From Gammaproteobacteria bacterium (GTDB lineage Bacteria > Pseudomonadota > Gammaproteobacteria > Steroidobacterales > Woeseiaceae): 64,000 nucleotides of DNA. The position numbers and the translations under genes are program-made. The notes below the pieces were generated by a model. That model saw only the letters and a list, made by a program, of their open reading frames with translations. It made no database searches and had not been told where the DNA came from. Positions within the stretch are counted from its first letter, which is position 1. Each line of letters begins with the position of its first letter. Location: positions 1 through 64,000 of the forward strand of contig JAHZJK010000026.1 of the NCBI GenBank assembly GCA_022600955.1. The letters are read 5' to 3'. Below are positions 29,178 through 37,605 of the stretch, piece after piece.

Positions 29178-29747
29178 ATGCGCCGGATCTGTGTTTATTG
29201 CGGTTCTAATCCTGGTAACAGCGAACGTTATCGCGAAGCCGCAGAAGACCTAGCGGATGTGCTTGTTCGCCACGACCTCGAACTCGTCTACGGCGGTGCC
29301 GACAAAGGCATCATGGGCATAATCGCTGATGCCGTACTTGAACGCGGCGGCAGCGTTCACGGAGTGATCCCACAATTGCTGTGCGAAAAAGAGATCGCGC
29401 ATACCGGACTCACTGAACTGCACGTAGTCTCGTCAATGCATCAGCGCAAGAGCATGATGGCGGCATTGTCGGACGGCTTTATCGCAATGCCGGGTGGTTT
29501 CGGCACGCTGGAAGAGATCATCGAAATCGTCACGTGGGGCCAGCTAAAGTTTCACGATAAGCCTTGCGGACTGCTTAATACGGATGGCTATTACGACCAC
29601 CTTCTCAGCTACCTGGACCACGCCGTCGCAGAAGGCTTCCTGCGGACAGAGAATCGCGAAATGCTGCTCTCCGATGCGACTCCGACGGGGCTCGTGCAAC
29701 GCTTTGAAGAATATACTGCACCCCATGTCGAAAAATGGTCGGACTAA
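29178..29747 (+). CDS. LOG-family nucleoside monophosphate phosphoribohydrolase
   Basis: 189 residues of the lysine-decarboxylase-like LOG family, which release the base from nucleoside 5'-monophosphates (AMP or cytokinin nucleotides) rather than decarboxylate lysine. ICVYCGSNPGN at the start, LVYGGADKGIMG, and the hallmark MPGGFGTLEEIIEIVTW with the catalytic Glu are present. Together with the neighbouring phosphoribosyltransferases it makes a set that both forms and cleaves purine nucleotides. Cytoplasmic. A PAMP or AMP housekeeping role is likely in bacteria, not hormone production. Confidence 0.9.
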   Translation: MRRICVYCGSNPGNSERYREAAEDLADVLVRHDLELVYGGADKGIMGIIADAVLERGGSVHGVIPQLLCEKEIAHTGLTELHVVSSMHQRKSMMAALSDGFIAMPGGFGTLEEIIEIVTWGQLKFHDKPCGLLNTDGYYDHLLSYLDHAVAEGFLRTENREMLLSDATPTGLVQRFEEYTAPHVEKWSD

Positions 29748-29790
29748 TTACCTGGCGCAGGTAAGCGCAGCTCATTGATGTGGCAGCAGT

Positions 29791-30177
29791 CTAGTCGCTG
29801 TTATAGGGGTCGAAGCCAGCATCGTCGGCCAGCGGTTCGATCGTATCATCCGCAATTTCATCGCCACGCAGCATGCGCTGCAGCATTTGCGTGCTAACCA
29901 GCGAGAACTCATCATTGCCCTCGGCATCGACGAGCTCGTAGCTGTCGTTTTCGACGTCGTGCGCAAGGACGCCGTCTTCGGGATTGTTGGCCGCCACTGC
30001 CTCGATCTTCTGCCGCGTTTCGGTGTCACCCGACTGCAGTACTTTTTGCAGACGCATGGTGGACATGAGTTCGAGCTCGACTGTCTCGACAGGGCCCTTC
30101 CAGACGTTGCGTCCGTCATCAGTATCGACCCGTGATTTACGGGCTTTCCGCAGAGTTTTCTTCAGCGTTTCCGACAT
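29791..30177 (-). CDS. Small acidic hypothetical protein
   Basis: 128 residues from the ATG at 30175-30177 (MSETLKKTLRKARKSR); a GTG at 30252 in the same frame would add 25 basic residues, and neither start has a clear ribosome site. The N-terminal part is basic and the rest acidic, ending DDAGFDPYNSD. No signal or membrane segment. I do not recognise a domain; the composition (many Asp/Glu, few Cys) suggests a soluble, partly disordered protein. The upstream 30178-30449 interval is shared with the oppositely oriented peroxiredoxin-like gene. Confidence 0.55.
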   Translation of the reverse strand: MSETLKKTLRKARKSRVDTDDGRNVWKGPVETVELELMSTMRLQKVLQSGDTETRQKIEAVAANNPEDGVLAHDVENDSYELVDAEGNDEFSLVSTQMLQRMLRGDEIADDTIEPLADDAGFDPYNSD

Positions 30178-30373
30178 GTGGGCCTGGCCATTTGCGGTCG
30201 ACCCTGCCAATTTTAGACGCGTTCGCAGACGGCGGGCCGCCAAATCGCTCACAAAAAAGACATATTAGACTTAGAAACAATGACTTAACGCGAGAATTTA
30301 GCCCGTCAGTGGGCCCGGATTTACACGTTATGCGCGAATCCGACCATAATCGACCTGCGGAGGCTGCTGCTTG

Positions 30374-30396
30374 AATCGCTCGCGACCGGAGCGATT
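30374..30396 (+). promoter_or_regulatory. First hairpin of the 30450 leader
   Basis: AATCGCTC (30374-30381) and GAGCGATT (30389-30396) form eight perfect pairs around a seven-base loop GCGACCG. No T-run follows, so it is not a plain terminator for upstream transcription. It lies 54 nt before the start codon, ahead of the Shine-Dalgarno-sequestering stem, and may be the base of a structured 5' leader. Confidence 0.55.
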
Positions 30397-30399
30397 GAA

Positions 30400-30447
30400 A
30401 TAAATCTCCGCTTGCAGCGGTCTGTTCGGCAAATAACGGAGATTTAT
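30400..30447 (+). promoter_or_regulatory. Stem that hides the ribosome site of the peroxiredoxin-like gene
   Basis: ATAAATCTCCG (30400-30410) pairs perfectly over 11 bases with CGGAGATTTAT (30437-30447), which holds the GGAG ribosome site of the ATG at 30450. The 26-nt loop contains a smaller competing hairpin, CCGCT-TGC-AGCGG (30408-30420), using three bases of the left arm. The two folds exclude each other in part, as in translational switches. The sequence ACGGAGATTTA recurs before the next gene (31163-31173). Confidence 0.65.
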
Positions 30448-30449
30448 CA

Positions 30450-31124
30450 ATGCGCCCTCGCTCGTTCATCAGTACTTCACTCGTTTTCCTGCTCGGCTTG
30501 AGCCTCGCGTACAGTCTTGCTATTCGCACAGGCCATGCTGATGTGCCGATCGCGGAATCTGCGGATCTTGTACAGCCGCTGACCGTTGGCGAAGATGCGC
30601 CGCGTTTCGTTGTAGAAACAGTCGAGGGTGAGAATTTTGTTTTTGACCCGCAGAACCTGGAACGGCCAGCTGTGCTGCTAACGTTCCGGGGTGGCTGGTG
30701 TCCATACTGCAATATGCACCTGTCCGAAGTGCGCCACGTTATTCCCGAAATTGCAGATCTCGGTGTTGACGTGTTGTTCCTGAGTGGCGACCGACCGGAT
30801 CGACTGTACAGCAGCTTGAGTCACGAAACGCAGGAGGATATCGCCAATCTCGATTACACGATTCTCTCCGATGCGAATGCACAGGCCGCGATCGCACTCG
30901 GCATTGCGTTCAAGGCGAACGATCGCACGATCAACTACGTCAAGAAGAAGGGTGATGGTTACGAGCGCTCTTCGATGGCAAACCACGGGGTTTTGCCAGT
31001 GCCGGCAGTCTACGCGGTTGATGGCAACGGTGAGATCAGGTTTTCGTACGTTAATGCTGACTACAAAGTGCGCCTGTCCGCCGATGATTTGCTCGCCGTT
31101 GCGCGGAAGATTGCTGCAGACTGA
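30450..31124 (+). CDS. Exported peroxiredoxin-like thiol protein (AhpC/TSA fold)
   Basis: 224 residues with an N-terminal membrane/signal stretch (ISTSLVFLLGLSLAYSLAI) and a thioredoxin-like domain whose active site is FRGGWCPYCNMHLSEV (CPYC). The later VPAVYAVDGNGEIRFSYVNADYKVRL matches the AhpC/TSA C-terminal strands. It should act in the periplasm as a thiol peroxidase or disulfide reductase. Cytochrome b561 follows 53 nt downstream. Expression may be controlled by the structured leader, since GGAG is inside an 11-pair stem. Confidence 0.85.
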   Translation: MRPRSFISTSLVFLLGLSLAYSLAIRTGHADVPIAESADLVQPLTVGEDAPRFVVETVEGENFVFDPQNLERPAVLLTFRGGWCPYCNMHLSEVRHVIPEIADLGVDVLFLSGDRPDRLYSSLSHETQEDIANLDYTILSDANAQAAIALGIAFKANDRTINYVKKKGDGYERSSMANHGVLPVPAVYAVDGNGEIRFSYVNADYKVRLSADDLLAVARKIAAD

Positions 31125-31144
31125 CGCCCCCTAGTGATAACCTT

Positions 31145-31173
31145 CGTGCACGCTACCTCTGCACGGAGATTTA
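31145..31173 (+). repeat. Repeated leader element before cytochrome b561
   Basis: ACGGAGATTTA (31163-31173) repeats the 11-base element found at 30436-30446. Next to it CGTGCA (31145-31150) and TGCACG (31160-31165) form six perfect pairs around a nine-base loop whose right arm runs into GGAG. The left arm of the 30400 stem is complementary to this copy too. Confidence 0.5.
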
Positions 31174-31177
31174 AACG

Positions 31178-31726
31178 GTGGGACTAAAAAACACAACAGC
31201 CGAATACGGCACTCTCGCGAAAGCGCTGCATTGGCTCGTCGCGATCGGCATTATCGCGATCATCTTTCTCGGCATTCAGCAATCCGATATGCCGCGCGGC
31301 GATGAGAAGAGCTACATTCGCTACATCCACGCGTCTATCGCCACTATCGTGCTGCTTCTAATGACCGTACGTATTGTCTGGCGTTTCATGAACGAGACAC
31401 CCGCACATCCTGACGGCATGGCTGCGTGGCAGAAAACCATTTCGAGTATCGTGCACTGGGGGCTCTACGCTGCAGTTTTCGTGCAGCTCACTGCCGGGGC
31501 GTTTATTGCCGGCACCGGTGGCAAGGGGCTGCCAATCTTCAGTTTTCTGACAATTCCTTTACCCATTGCCGAGGACCGCGAGAGTCACGAATGGTGGGAA
31601 GGTATCCACGAGTTTGTCTGGAAACCACTATTAGTGTTGCTCGTGATCCATGTTCTTGGCGCTCTGTACAATCACTTCATTAAAAAGAACGATGTCGTTC
31701 GGCGCATGACGGTTGGTATCAAGTAG
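31178..31726 (+). CDS. Cytochrome b561
   Basis: A 182-residue di-heme b membrane protein with four transmembrane helices. Histidines in KALHWLVAI, YIHASIATI, VHWGLYAAVF and LVIHVLGALYNHF are the expected haem ligands. It can pass electrons between the quinone pool and periplasmic partners; the exported thiol protein before it is an obvious candidate, by position only. The start is GTG with GGAG nine bases upstream, in a sequence (ACGGAGATTTA) identical to that before the preceding gene, and a CGTGCA/TGCACG hairpin (31145-31165) abuts it. Confidence 0.92.
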   Translation: MGLKNTTAEYGTLAKALHWLVAIGIIAIIFLGIQQSDMPRGDEKSYIRYIHASIATIVLLLMTVRIVWRFMNETPAHPDGMAAWQKTISSIVHWGLYAAVFVQLTAGAFIAGTGGKGLPIFSFLTIPLPIAEDRESHEWWEGIHEFVWKPLLVLLVIHVLGALYNHFIKKNDVVRRMTVGIK

Positions 31727-31729
31727 GCG

Positions 31730-32935
31730 ATGTCGGACGCGTTTATTTGCGACGCTGTGCGTACGCCAATCGGCCGCTATGGCGGCGCATTGTCCGCGGT
31801 CCGCACTGATGACCTGGGTGCCCTGCCAATCGCGGCATTGCTAAAGCGAAACCCGTCGCTGCAAGCGTCACATGTTGAAGACCTCGTCTACGGTTGTGCC
31901 AATCAGGCCGGCGAAGACAATCGCAATGTTGGACGCATGTCCGGCTTGCTGGCCGGTCTCCCTGTTGAGGTGCCGGGCGTAACCGTCAACCGATTGTGTG
32001 GTTCCGGCATGAATGCGCTCGGCAATGTCGCCGACAGTATCAGGGCGGGCAGTACCGGGCTCGCGATAGCAGGTGGGGTTGAGTCCATGTCGCGGGCGCC
32101 GTTCGTCATGGGCAAACAGTCCACGGCGTTTGGCCGCAACTCCGAAATGTACGACACGACGCTGGGCTGGCGATTTATCAATCGACAACTCGAAGAGCAG
32201 TACGGTGTCGATTCCATGGCAGAGACCGCCGAAAACGTTGCGGAGGATTTCGGAGTTTCGCGCGAGGACCAGGACGCTTTTGCGCTGCGCAGTCAGCTTA
32301 AGGCAGAGCAGGCGATCAAAGACGGTCGCTTCGATAACGAAATTGTTGCGGTTCACGTAGCGCAGCGTCGCGGTGACGACATCGTCGTGAAGACGGATGA
32401 ACACCCGCGCGCAGGCTCGACGATAGAAGGCCTGGTAAAGCTGCGGCCAATCGTTCGGGTCGACGGCACAGTAACGGCTGGCAATGCGTCCGGAATCAAT
32501 GATGGTGCGTGTGCGATGCTTGTTGCCAGTGAGTCGGTGGCAAATGAGCATGGGCTGACGCCTGTGGCGCGAGTCGTCGGTTGGGCTGTTGCCGGAGTTG
32601 AACCCCGTGTCATGGGCATCGGCCCGGCGCCTGCCTCACAAAAAGTACTCGCAAAGTGCGGTTTGGAAATTGAGCAGATGGATGTCATCGAACTCAACGA
32701 AGCATTCGCTGCACAGGGTCTGGCGACGTTGCGGCAACTGGGTGTTGCTGACGATGCCGCGCACGTGAATCCTAACGGCGGGGCTATCGCACTGGGGCAT
32801 CCTCTTGGCATGTCGGGCGCGAGGCTGGTGACTACGGCAGCCTATGAACTGGCTCGGACGAGTGGTCGTTTCGCGCTGTGCACCATGTGTATTGGAGTTG
32901 GGCAGGGCATTGCAATGATTATCGAGCGGGCTTAA
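31730..32935 (+). CDS. Acetyl-CoA acyltransferase (thiolase), 3-oxoadipyl-CoA type likely
   Basis: 401 residues, a full thiolase. The acyl-carrying cysteine is in VNRLCGSGMNAL, the second-half HPLGMSGARL and the CTMCIGVGQGIA loop are intact, and NEAFAAQ supplies the fourth motif. The N-terminus (AFICDAVRTPIGRYGGALSAVRTDDLGA) is closest to the 3-oxoadipyl-CoA thiolase (PcaF/PaaJ) branch, but no other aromatic-degradation genes are here, so a general beta-ketothiolase role is equally possible. It starts 3 nt after cytochrome b561, and the nitroreductase ATG overlaps its stop (TAATG). Confidence 0.9.
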   Translation: MSDAFICDAVRTPIGRYGGALSAVRTDDLGALPIAALLKRNPSLQASHVEDLVYGCANQAGEDNRNVGRMSGLLAGLPVEVPGVTVNRLCGSGMNALGNVADSIRAGSTGLAIAGGVESMSRAPFVMGKQSTAFGRNSEMYDTTLGWRFINRQLEEQYGVDSMAETAENVAEDFGVSREDQDAFALRSQLKAEQAIKDGRFDNEIVAVHVAQRRGDDIVVKTDEHPRAGSTIEGLVKLRPIVRVDGTVTAGNASGINDGACAMLVASESVANEHGLTPVARVVGWAVAGVEPRVMGIGPAPASQKVLAKCGLEIEQMDVIELNEAFAAQGLATLRQLGVADDAAHVNPNGGAIALGHPLGMSGARLVTTAAYELARTSGRFALCTMCIGVGQGIAMIIERA

Positions 32936-33516
32936 TGCGCAAGGCGCCCAGCTACGAGACGCAGGAGTTGCGTGAGTTTGCGGAAACACTTCGCGGGCGG
33001 CGCACCATCAATCTGTATCTGCAGATGCCGGTACCCGAGGGCCTGGTGCATGAGGCTATCGAGGCTGCGACATGGGCACCAAACCATCATGTTACAGAGC
33101 CGTGGCATTTTTTTTTGCTGGGCGAGCAGGCGATCGAAAAGAGTCTCGATCTCTGCCACGATATCGTGCGCGCAAGAAAGGGCGAAAATGCAGCCGATTT
33201 CAAACGCGAAAACTGGTCCGAGAAACCTGGCTGGCTGGTTGTAAGCTGTGCTAAATCAGAGGACGAAATCCTGCAGCGGGAAGACTATGCTTCTTGCGCA
33301 ACTGCTATTCAAAACTTTACGCTGTATCTTTGGAAGGCTGGAGTTGGCAGCAAGTGGACAACGGGTCCGATAACGCGTGACCCGCGCTTTCTGGAAATCG
33401 TCGGTATTGATGAATCGGAAGCTTTCGTTGTGGGACTGGTCTGGTATGGCTATCCCAAGGTGACGCCTGCACAGAGCCGCAAGGGGCTGGAGGAGGTGTT
33501 GAGTGAGCTTCCATAA
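32935..33516 (+). CDS. Nitroreductase-family flavoprotein
   Basis: 193 residues of the FMN nitroreductase fold. The start RRTINLYLQMPVPEGLV and the AATWAPNHHVTEPWHFFLLG block are typical of the short single-domain branch, with FMN-contacting RRTI-type arginine present; GLVWYGYPKV near the C-terminus closes the fold. It likely reduces quinones, nitro compounds or flavins with NAD(P)H. The ATG at 32935 sits in TAATG with the thiolase stop. The ORF continues upstream but the earlier codons lack similarity. Confidence 0.85.
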   Translation: MRKAPSYETQELREFAETLRGRRTINLYLQMPVPEGLVHEAIEAATWAPNHHVTEPWHFFLLGEQAIEKSLDLCHDIVRARKGENAADFKRENWSEKPGWLVVSCAKSEDEILQREDYASCATAIQNFTLYLWKAGVGSKWTTGPITRDPRFLEIVGIDESEAFVVGLVWYGYPKVTPAQSRKGLEEVLSELP

Positions 33517-33538
33517 AATTATTTGTGAGGAACGCAAG

Positions 33539-34237
33539 ATGCTGAGATTAATTTGGGTAGTTTTGCTTCTGGGTATGGGAGCATGTGTTATGGCGGAAGA
33601 TGAGATGAGAACCGTTACCGTATCGGGTGTTGGCGCTGCGAGCGTCGAACCGGATAGAGCGACTGTTCATATGTCTATTGTGGCGCGGGAAAAAACACTC
33701 GACGCGGCACAGCGGCGTTCCGCGGATGTCAGTGCCGCGGTATTATCATTGTTGGATGACCTGGATATCGAGCGTGAACGTGTGGATACAACGGGCGCGT
33801 CGATTTCTCCCGACTATCGTTGGGACCGCGAGCGAGAAGAGCAAGTGCTGCGAGGCTACATCGCGCAACGGCAGCTGATCGTCGATGTTCGTGATCTCGA
33901 ACAGCTGGGCGCTGTCGTTGAAGGTGCGGTCAAGGCTGGCGTAAACCAGGTAACGCCGCCGCAGCTGGATAGCGGCGAACGTCGCGAGGCGTACCGTGAG
34001 GCACTGGAGATGGCGGCCAAGGATGCGAAAGCGAATGCCGAACGCCTGGCGGAGTCACTCGGCGCTCGCCTGGGTGATGTCATTCAGATCAGTGATGGAA
34101 GCTACACACCTGCGCCTGTGCCACAACCCAGGATGGCCAAGGCTATGTCGATGGAGGCTGATGCCGGACAAACTTACAACGCGGCAGATCTCAGTTTTAA
34201 CGCGTCTATTACGGTTGTATTCAGTCTGAAAGACTGA
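33539..34237 (+). CDS. Exported SIMPL-domain (DUF541) protein
   Basis: 232 residues. An N-terminal signal (MLRLIWVVLLLGMGACVMAE) is followed by a full SIMPL domain: RTVTVSGVGAASVEPDRATV at its start, an INVDVRDL-like IVDVRDLEQLG strand and the C-terminal DLSFNASITVVFSL. The start at 33539 has GAGGA nine bases upstream; an in-frame GTG at 33503 lies inside the nitroreductase end and is not preferred. Function of the family is poorly known (outer-membrane protein folding or stress has been suggested). It is cysteine-poor, and a lipobox-like MGAC gives an alternative of lipidation. Confidence 0.85.
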   Translation: MLRLIWVVLLLGMGACVMAEDEMRTVTVSGVGAASVEPDRATVHMSIVAREKTLDAAQRRSADVSAAVLSLLDDLDIERERVDTTGASISPDYRWDREREEQVLRGYIAQRQLIVDVRDLEQLGAVVEGAVKAGVNQVTPPQLDSGERREAYREALEMAAKDAKANAERLAESLGARLGDVIQISDGSYTPAPVPQPRMAKAMSMEADAGQTYNAADLSFNASITVVFSLKD

Positions 34238-34250
34238 CGTCGTACAGAGA

Positions 34251-34985
34251 ATGCCCGAGAAAAGCCTGCATCCTGAGAAGATCGCCAAGACAGCAAATCT
34301 GCTGTCACGACGGGTGTTCGAGCGGTTTCCCAACTTCGGCCTTTATCGAATATCAAAAGAGTTGCAGGAGCTCGGTTACGCCGCTCAGGAAAATGCCCCG
34401 AAAATTGCGCGACCGATATACTCCGTACGAATCGCTGTTGTGTTATTGATCCTCGTAATCCTGGTGATTGTGGGCTCAATGGTGTGGGCGGTCATCCCAC
34501 ACCTTGGGCAGGTTGGTGATGCCAGCGTGATCGAGATTGTGGCAGCGCTCGAGGCGGGAACGAACGAGCTGGTTCTTATCGGCCTGTCGATATTCTTCCT
34601 GGTCAATCTTGAGACACGAATAAAAAGGGGACAGGCAGTTCGAGCCATTCACGAGTTACGTTGCATAGCACATGTGATCGACATGCATCAGTTGCTCAAG
34701 GATCCTGCCCGTTTTCGTCATGCATCAGTAGCGACCGAATCATCACCGGAACGAGAGCTGGCTCTCCCCGATATGATGCGTTACCTCGACTATTGCAGCG
34801 AGATGCTGTCCCTGACCAGCAAGATTGCGGCGTTGTATATCCAGCGTTTCAATGACAGGGCTGTTATGGAGGCCGTCAGCGATGTCGAAGTCCTGTGTAC
34901 GGGTCTGTCCAGTAAAATCTGGCAGAAGTTGCAGATAGCAGAATCCGCGCTGGGATCGAAAAAAGTCGCTACAGAATTATCCTAG
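34251..34985 (+). CDS. Membrane protein of unknown function
   Basis: 244 residues with two hydrophobic segments (about residues 61-84 and 108-122) and a C-terminal helical region with many charged residues. The N-terminal 55 residues are basic and probably cytoplasmic, and so is the tail after residue 125 by the positive-inside pattern (RIKRGQAVR). I do not recognise a family. The gene starts 13 nt after the SIMPL gene and its last nine bases overlap the convergent acetyltransferase gene. Confidence 0.65.
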   Translation: MPEKSLHPEKIAKTANLLSRRVFERFPNFGLYRISKELQELGYAAQENAPKIARPIYSVRIAVVLLILVILVIVGSMVWAVIPHLGQVGDASVIEIVAALEAGTNELVLIGLSIFFLVNLETRIKRGQAVRAIHELRCIAHVIDMHQLLKDPARFRHASVATESSPERELALPDMMRYLDYCSEMLSLTSKIAALYIQRFNDRAVMEAVSDVEVLCTGLSSKIWQKLQIAESALGSKKVATELS

Positions 34986-35513
34986 CTGTCGAGCCATGAC
35001 CAGATCCGTCTGCAACTCGGTTCCCATGTGAAATCCGCGCGTACCGACGGCTTTGAAGTACCAGCGCTCATAAAAGCGGATGGCGCGCTTGTTCTCTTCC
35101 CAGACACCTAGCCAGATTGTGTCGCAATCCTGCCCCGTCGCCTTGTCGATACTGGCTTGCATCAACGCGGCTCCGATGCCGCGCCCGATTACGTGTTTGT
35201 CTGCGTAGATTCGCTCGATCTCGAGAGCGGCCGTGCTGGTTACGCTCGGGTCGCTGCTGGCTGTTGAGAGCTTTACGTACCCCACGGGGGTATCTTCATT
35301 ACCGCTAAAAGCAAGCATAAAAATATTGGTCGCAATTGCAAAGTCGTCACGCAACTGTTCGACCGTTAGCGAGGTGCGCAAATAGTCTTCAATATTGCGA
35401 GGATCGTTGTCCGCCTCAAAGGTGTCACGGAACGACTGCGCAGCGAGTTTAGCGAGGCCAGGCATATCATCGTCGCCTGCTTCACGGATAGTGACGTTTT
35501 CGCTCATATCCAT
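34977..35513 (-). CDS. GNAT-family N-acetyltransferase
   Basis: 178 residues of the GNAT fold. The acetyl-CoA loop is GRGIGAALMQASIDKA (Q/RxxGxG/A pattern), preceded by EIERIYADKHVIG, and followed by LGVWEENKRAIRFYERWYFKAVG. The C-terminal HMGTELQTDLVM strand is typical of spermidine/ribosomal-protein-type acetyltransferases, but the substrate is unknown. The ATG at 35513 is used; another at 35507 is equally placed. It overlaps the stop of the upstream membrane methyltransferase-like gene, so the two form an operon. Confidence 0.85.
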   Translation of the reverse strand: MDMSENVTIREAGDDDMPGLAKLAAQSFRDTFEADNDPRNIEDYLRTSLTVEQLRDDFAIATNIFMLAFSGNEDTPVGYVKLSTASSDPSVTSTAALEIERIYADKHVIGRGIGAALMQASIDKATGQDCDTIWLGVWEENKRAIRFYERWYFKAVGTRGFHMGTELQTDLVMARQLG

Positions 35514-35956
35514 CGCCTGACTTGCTGGCAATACGTTTCGTAAGACTCGCCAAACAGCGCTCTAAGCGCTTTTTCTTCCGGTTTGATCTGCAGCTCAGTA
35601 ATCGCCAGTACGAAAACCACGATTACGACGACAGCCATCAGGCTGCCCAGCCACAAGGCCCATCCGGCCAGAATAAAAAGCAGGCCTGCATACATAGGGT
35701 TTCTGCTTCGCTTGTAGATTCCTGTGCTGACAAGTGTTGTCGCACTTTCGGGGGCGAGTGGATTGACTGTTGTGTCGACTGCATTGAACTGGCGCATAGC
35801 GAGTAAGGCGATAGAAAAACCAATGGCGGCAGATAAAAGTGCGAGTGCGAGCGGATATGGTACGGCGACCGGGTAGGCAACGTCACTGCGAGCGACCAGC
35901 CACATGATCGTGCCGGTTATCAGGAGCAAGATCGGCGGCGGTATTTTGTTCTTCAT
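35504..35956 (-). CDS. Isoprenylcysteine methyltransferase-like membrane protein
   Basis: 150 residues with four hydrophobic segments. The C-terminal half has the family signature: TGIYKRSRNPMYAGLLFILAGWALW, with the RNPMY motif, and LQIKPEEKALRALFGESYETYCQQVRRWI, with EE and the YxxYCxxVRRW tail. These bind S-adenosylmethionine in the ICMT/PEMT superfamily. The substrate in bacteria is not known. The ATG at 35956 follows AAGGTGA at six bases; an in-frame GTG at 35965 is rejected for that reason. Confidence 0.85.
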   Translation of the reverse strand: MKNKIPPPILLLITGTIMWLVARSDVAYPVAVPYPLALALLSAAIGFSIALLAMRQFNAVDTTVNPLAPESATTLVSTGIYKRSRNPMYAGLLFILAGWALWLGSLMAVVVIVVFVLAITELQIKPEEKALRALFGESYETYCQQVRRWI

Positions 35957-35994
35957 CCGGTTCACCTTTGGATATCAGTTGCTGGCAATTCTAC

Positions 35995-36000
35995 TATAAT
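35995..36000 (+). promoter_or_regulatory. -10 box for the S10 peptidase gene (candidate)
   Basis: Perfect TATAAT 39 nt before the ATG at 36040. Upstream TATCAG (35973-35978, 16-base spacing) is a poor -35. The region is shared with the divergent methyltransferase-like gene. Confidence 0.45.
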
Positions 36001-36039
36001 GCGGCGATCCAGATTTGAATCGCATGCCAGGGAATAAAG

Positions 36040-37545
36040 ATGAAAAAAATAATTGCGCTGCTCGTATCCATGACCTTGTCGACGGGCCTTCTTGCACAAG
36101 ACGACATGCCGAAAGACGCGCCTGAAGCGAAGACATCGGTTACGCAGCAGACGGCCCGGGTTGGGGGCAAGAATATTCGGTACACGGTGACTGCCGGTAC
36201 GATGCTCATGAAAAATGACAAGGATGAGCCTACCGCTTTGTTCGGCTATACGGCGTACGTTGCTGATGGCGGCAACAGAAGTGATCGCCCGATAATGTTT
36301 GCGTATAACGGTGGACCGGGGTCTGCGTCAATCTGGTTACACATGGGGATTCTCGGACCGCAGCGGGCCGTTGTTACGGACGCGGGCTGGTCAGACAACG
36401 GGCCATACAGGCGCGTGAACAACGAGTACAGCATCATCGATGAAGTAGACCTCGTGATGATCGACCCGGTCGGCACTGGCTTCTCAAAGCCGGTCGGTGT
36501 GGGCAAAGGAGAGGATTTCTGGGGTGTTGACCAGGACATCAAATCAGTTTCCGAGTTCATTGTGCAGTACCTCACGGAGAACAAGCGCTGGGCTTCACCA
36601 AAGTACATCCTGGGCGAGAGCTATGGCGGAATTCGCTCAGGTGGCGTTGCATACTACCTCCTGAACAACCATATGGTTGCGCTCAACGGCGTTGTGCTGG
36701 TTTCGCCGTTTATGGAATTCGCAACAGGTTTCGCCGGCATGGGTATCGATCTGCCGCATGTCATGTTCCTGCCGACCTTCGCGTCGACCGCGAACTACCA
36801 TGGCGCGCTGGCCAACAAGCACGATGACCTGCCGGCTTTCATGGCCGAGGTGGCTGATTTTGCACTGAACGAATACGCACCTGCGTTGTTGATGGGCAGC
36901 AGGTTAAGTGCCGAAAAACGTCGCGAAGTGATTGCCGGGCTGTCGCGCTATACGGGATTGTCCGAGGAGTATTGGGATCGGGCAGACATGCGCATTAGCG
37001 AAGGACAGTTTAGCAAGGAGCTCTCAAGAGAAACCGGCGTCACTATCGGCCGTGTTGACTCGAGATTCTCGGGAAACATGATCAATCGACTCGGTGAATC
37101 CATGAATTACGATCCGATGACGACGTCCATCGGGCCAGGCTACCTGGCGGCGTTCATGGACTACTACCAGAACGACCTGGGAGTTGCGGACGTTGGCAAC
37201 TATACGGTCTTCGGCAATGTATTCGGAGCCTGGGACTGGAGCCACGCCCAGCCGGATCTGCAGGGTTTCAAGCTGCCAATCCCCAACACGGCAATCGACC
37301 TTGAACACACGATGCAGCAAAACCCATCAATGCGTGTGCTGGTTCAGCAGGGCTACTACGATCTAGCGACACCACACCTGGCAACGGAGTACTTCATTGA
37401 TCATCTCGAGATCTCTGATGAGTTGCGAGACAACATCGAAGTGGCTTACTACGAAGCAGGCCACATGATGTATATCCACGAACCCTCAATGAAGAAATTC
37501 AAGGATGACCTTGCACGATTCGTTCGGGGGGGCGATCAGGACTGA
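36040..37545 (+). CDS. Exported S10-family serine carboxypeptidase-like enzyme
   Basis: 501 residues with a signal peptide (KKIIALLVSMTLSTGLLAQ). The catalytic serine lies in GESYGG, the aspartate in QGYYDLATP and the histidine in AGHMMYIHEPS, in the right order for peptidase family S10. FAYNGGPGSASIWLHMG supplies the oxyanion-hole glycines. Bacterial members are less common than fungal or plant ones. The product should act in the periplasm or outside on C-terminal residues of peptides, feeding amino acids, including histidine, to catabolism. Transcription from a -10 box at 35995 is likely. Confidence 0.9.
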   Translation: MKKIIALLVSMTLSTGLLAQDDMPKDAPEAKTSVTQQTARVGGKNIRYTVTAGTMLMKNDKDEPTALFGYTAYVADGGNRSDRPIMFAYNGGPGSASIWLHMGILGPQRAVVTDAGWSDNGPYRRVNNEYSIIDEVDLVMIDPVGTGFSKPVGVGKGEDFWGVDQDIKSVSEFIVQYLTENKRWASPKYILGESYGGIRSGGVAYYLLNNHMVALNGVVLVSPFMEFATGFAGMGIDLPHVMFLPTFASTANYHGALANKHDDLPAFMAEVADFALNEYAPALLMGSRLSAEKRREVIAGLSRYTGLSEEYWDRADMRISEGQFSKELSRETGVTIGRVDSRFSGNMINRLGESMNYDPMTTSIGPGYLAAFMDYYQNDLGVADVGNYTVFGNVFGAWDWSHAQPDLQGFKLPIPNTAIDLEHTMQQNPSMRVLVQQGYYDLATPHLATEYFIDHLEISDELRDNIEVAYYEAGHMMYIHEPSMKKFKDDLARFVRGGDQD

Positions 37546-37605
37546 CGAACGGCGAGTGATTCGATTCGCAATGAATCCAGAACGGGGGCGCTGCCAATGC
37601 ACGTC

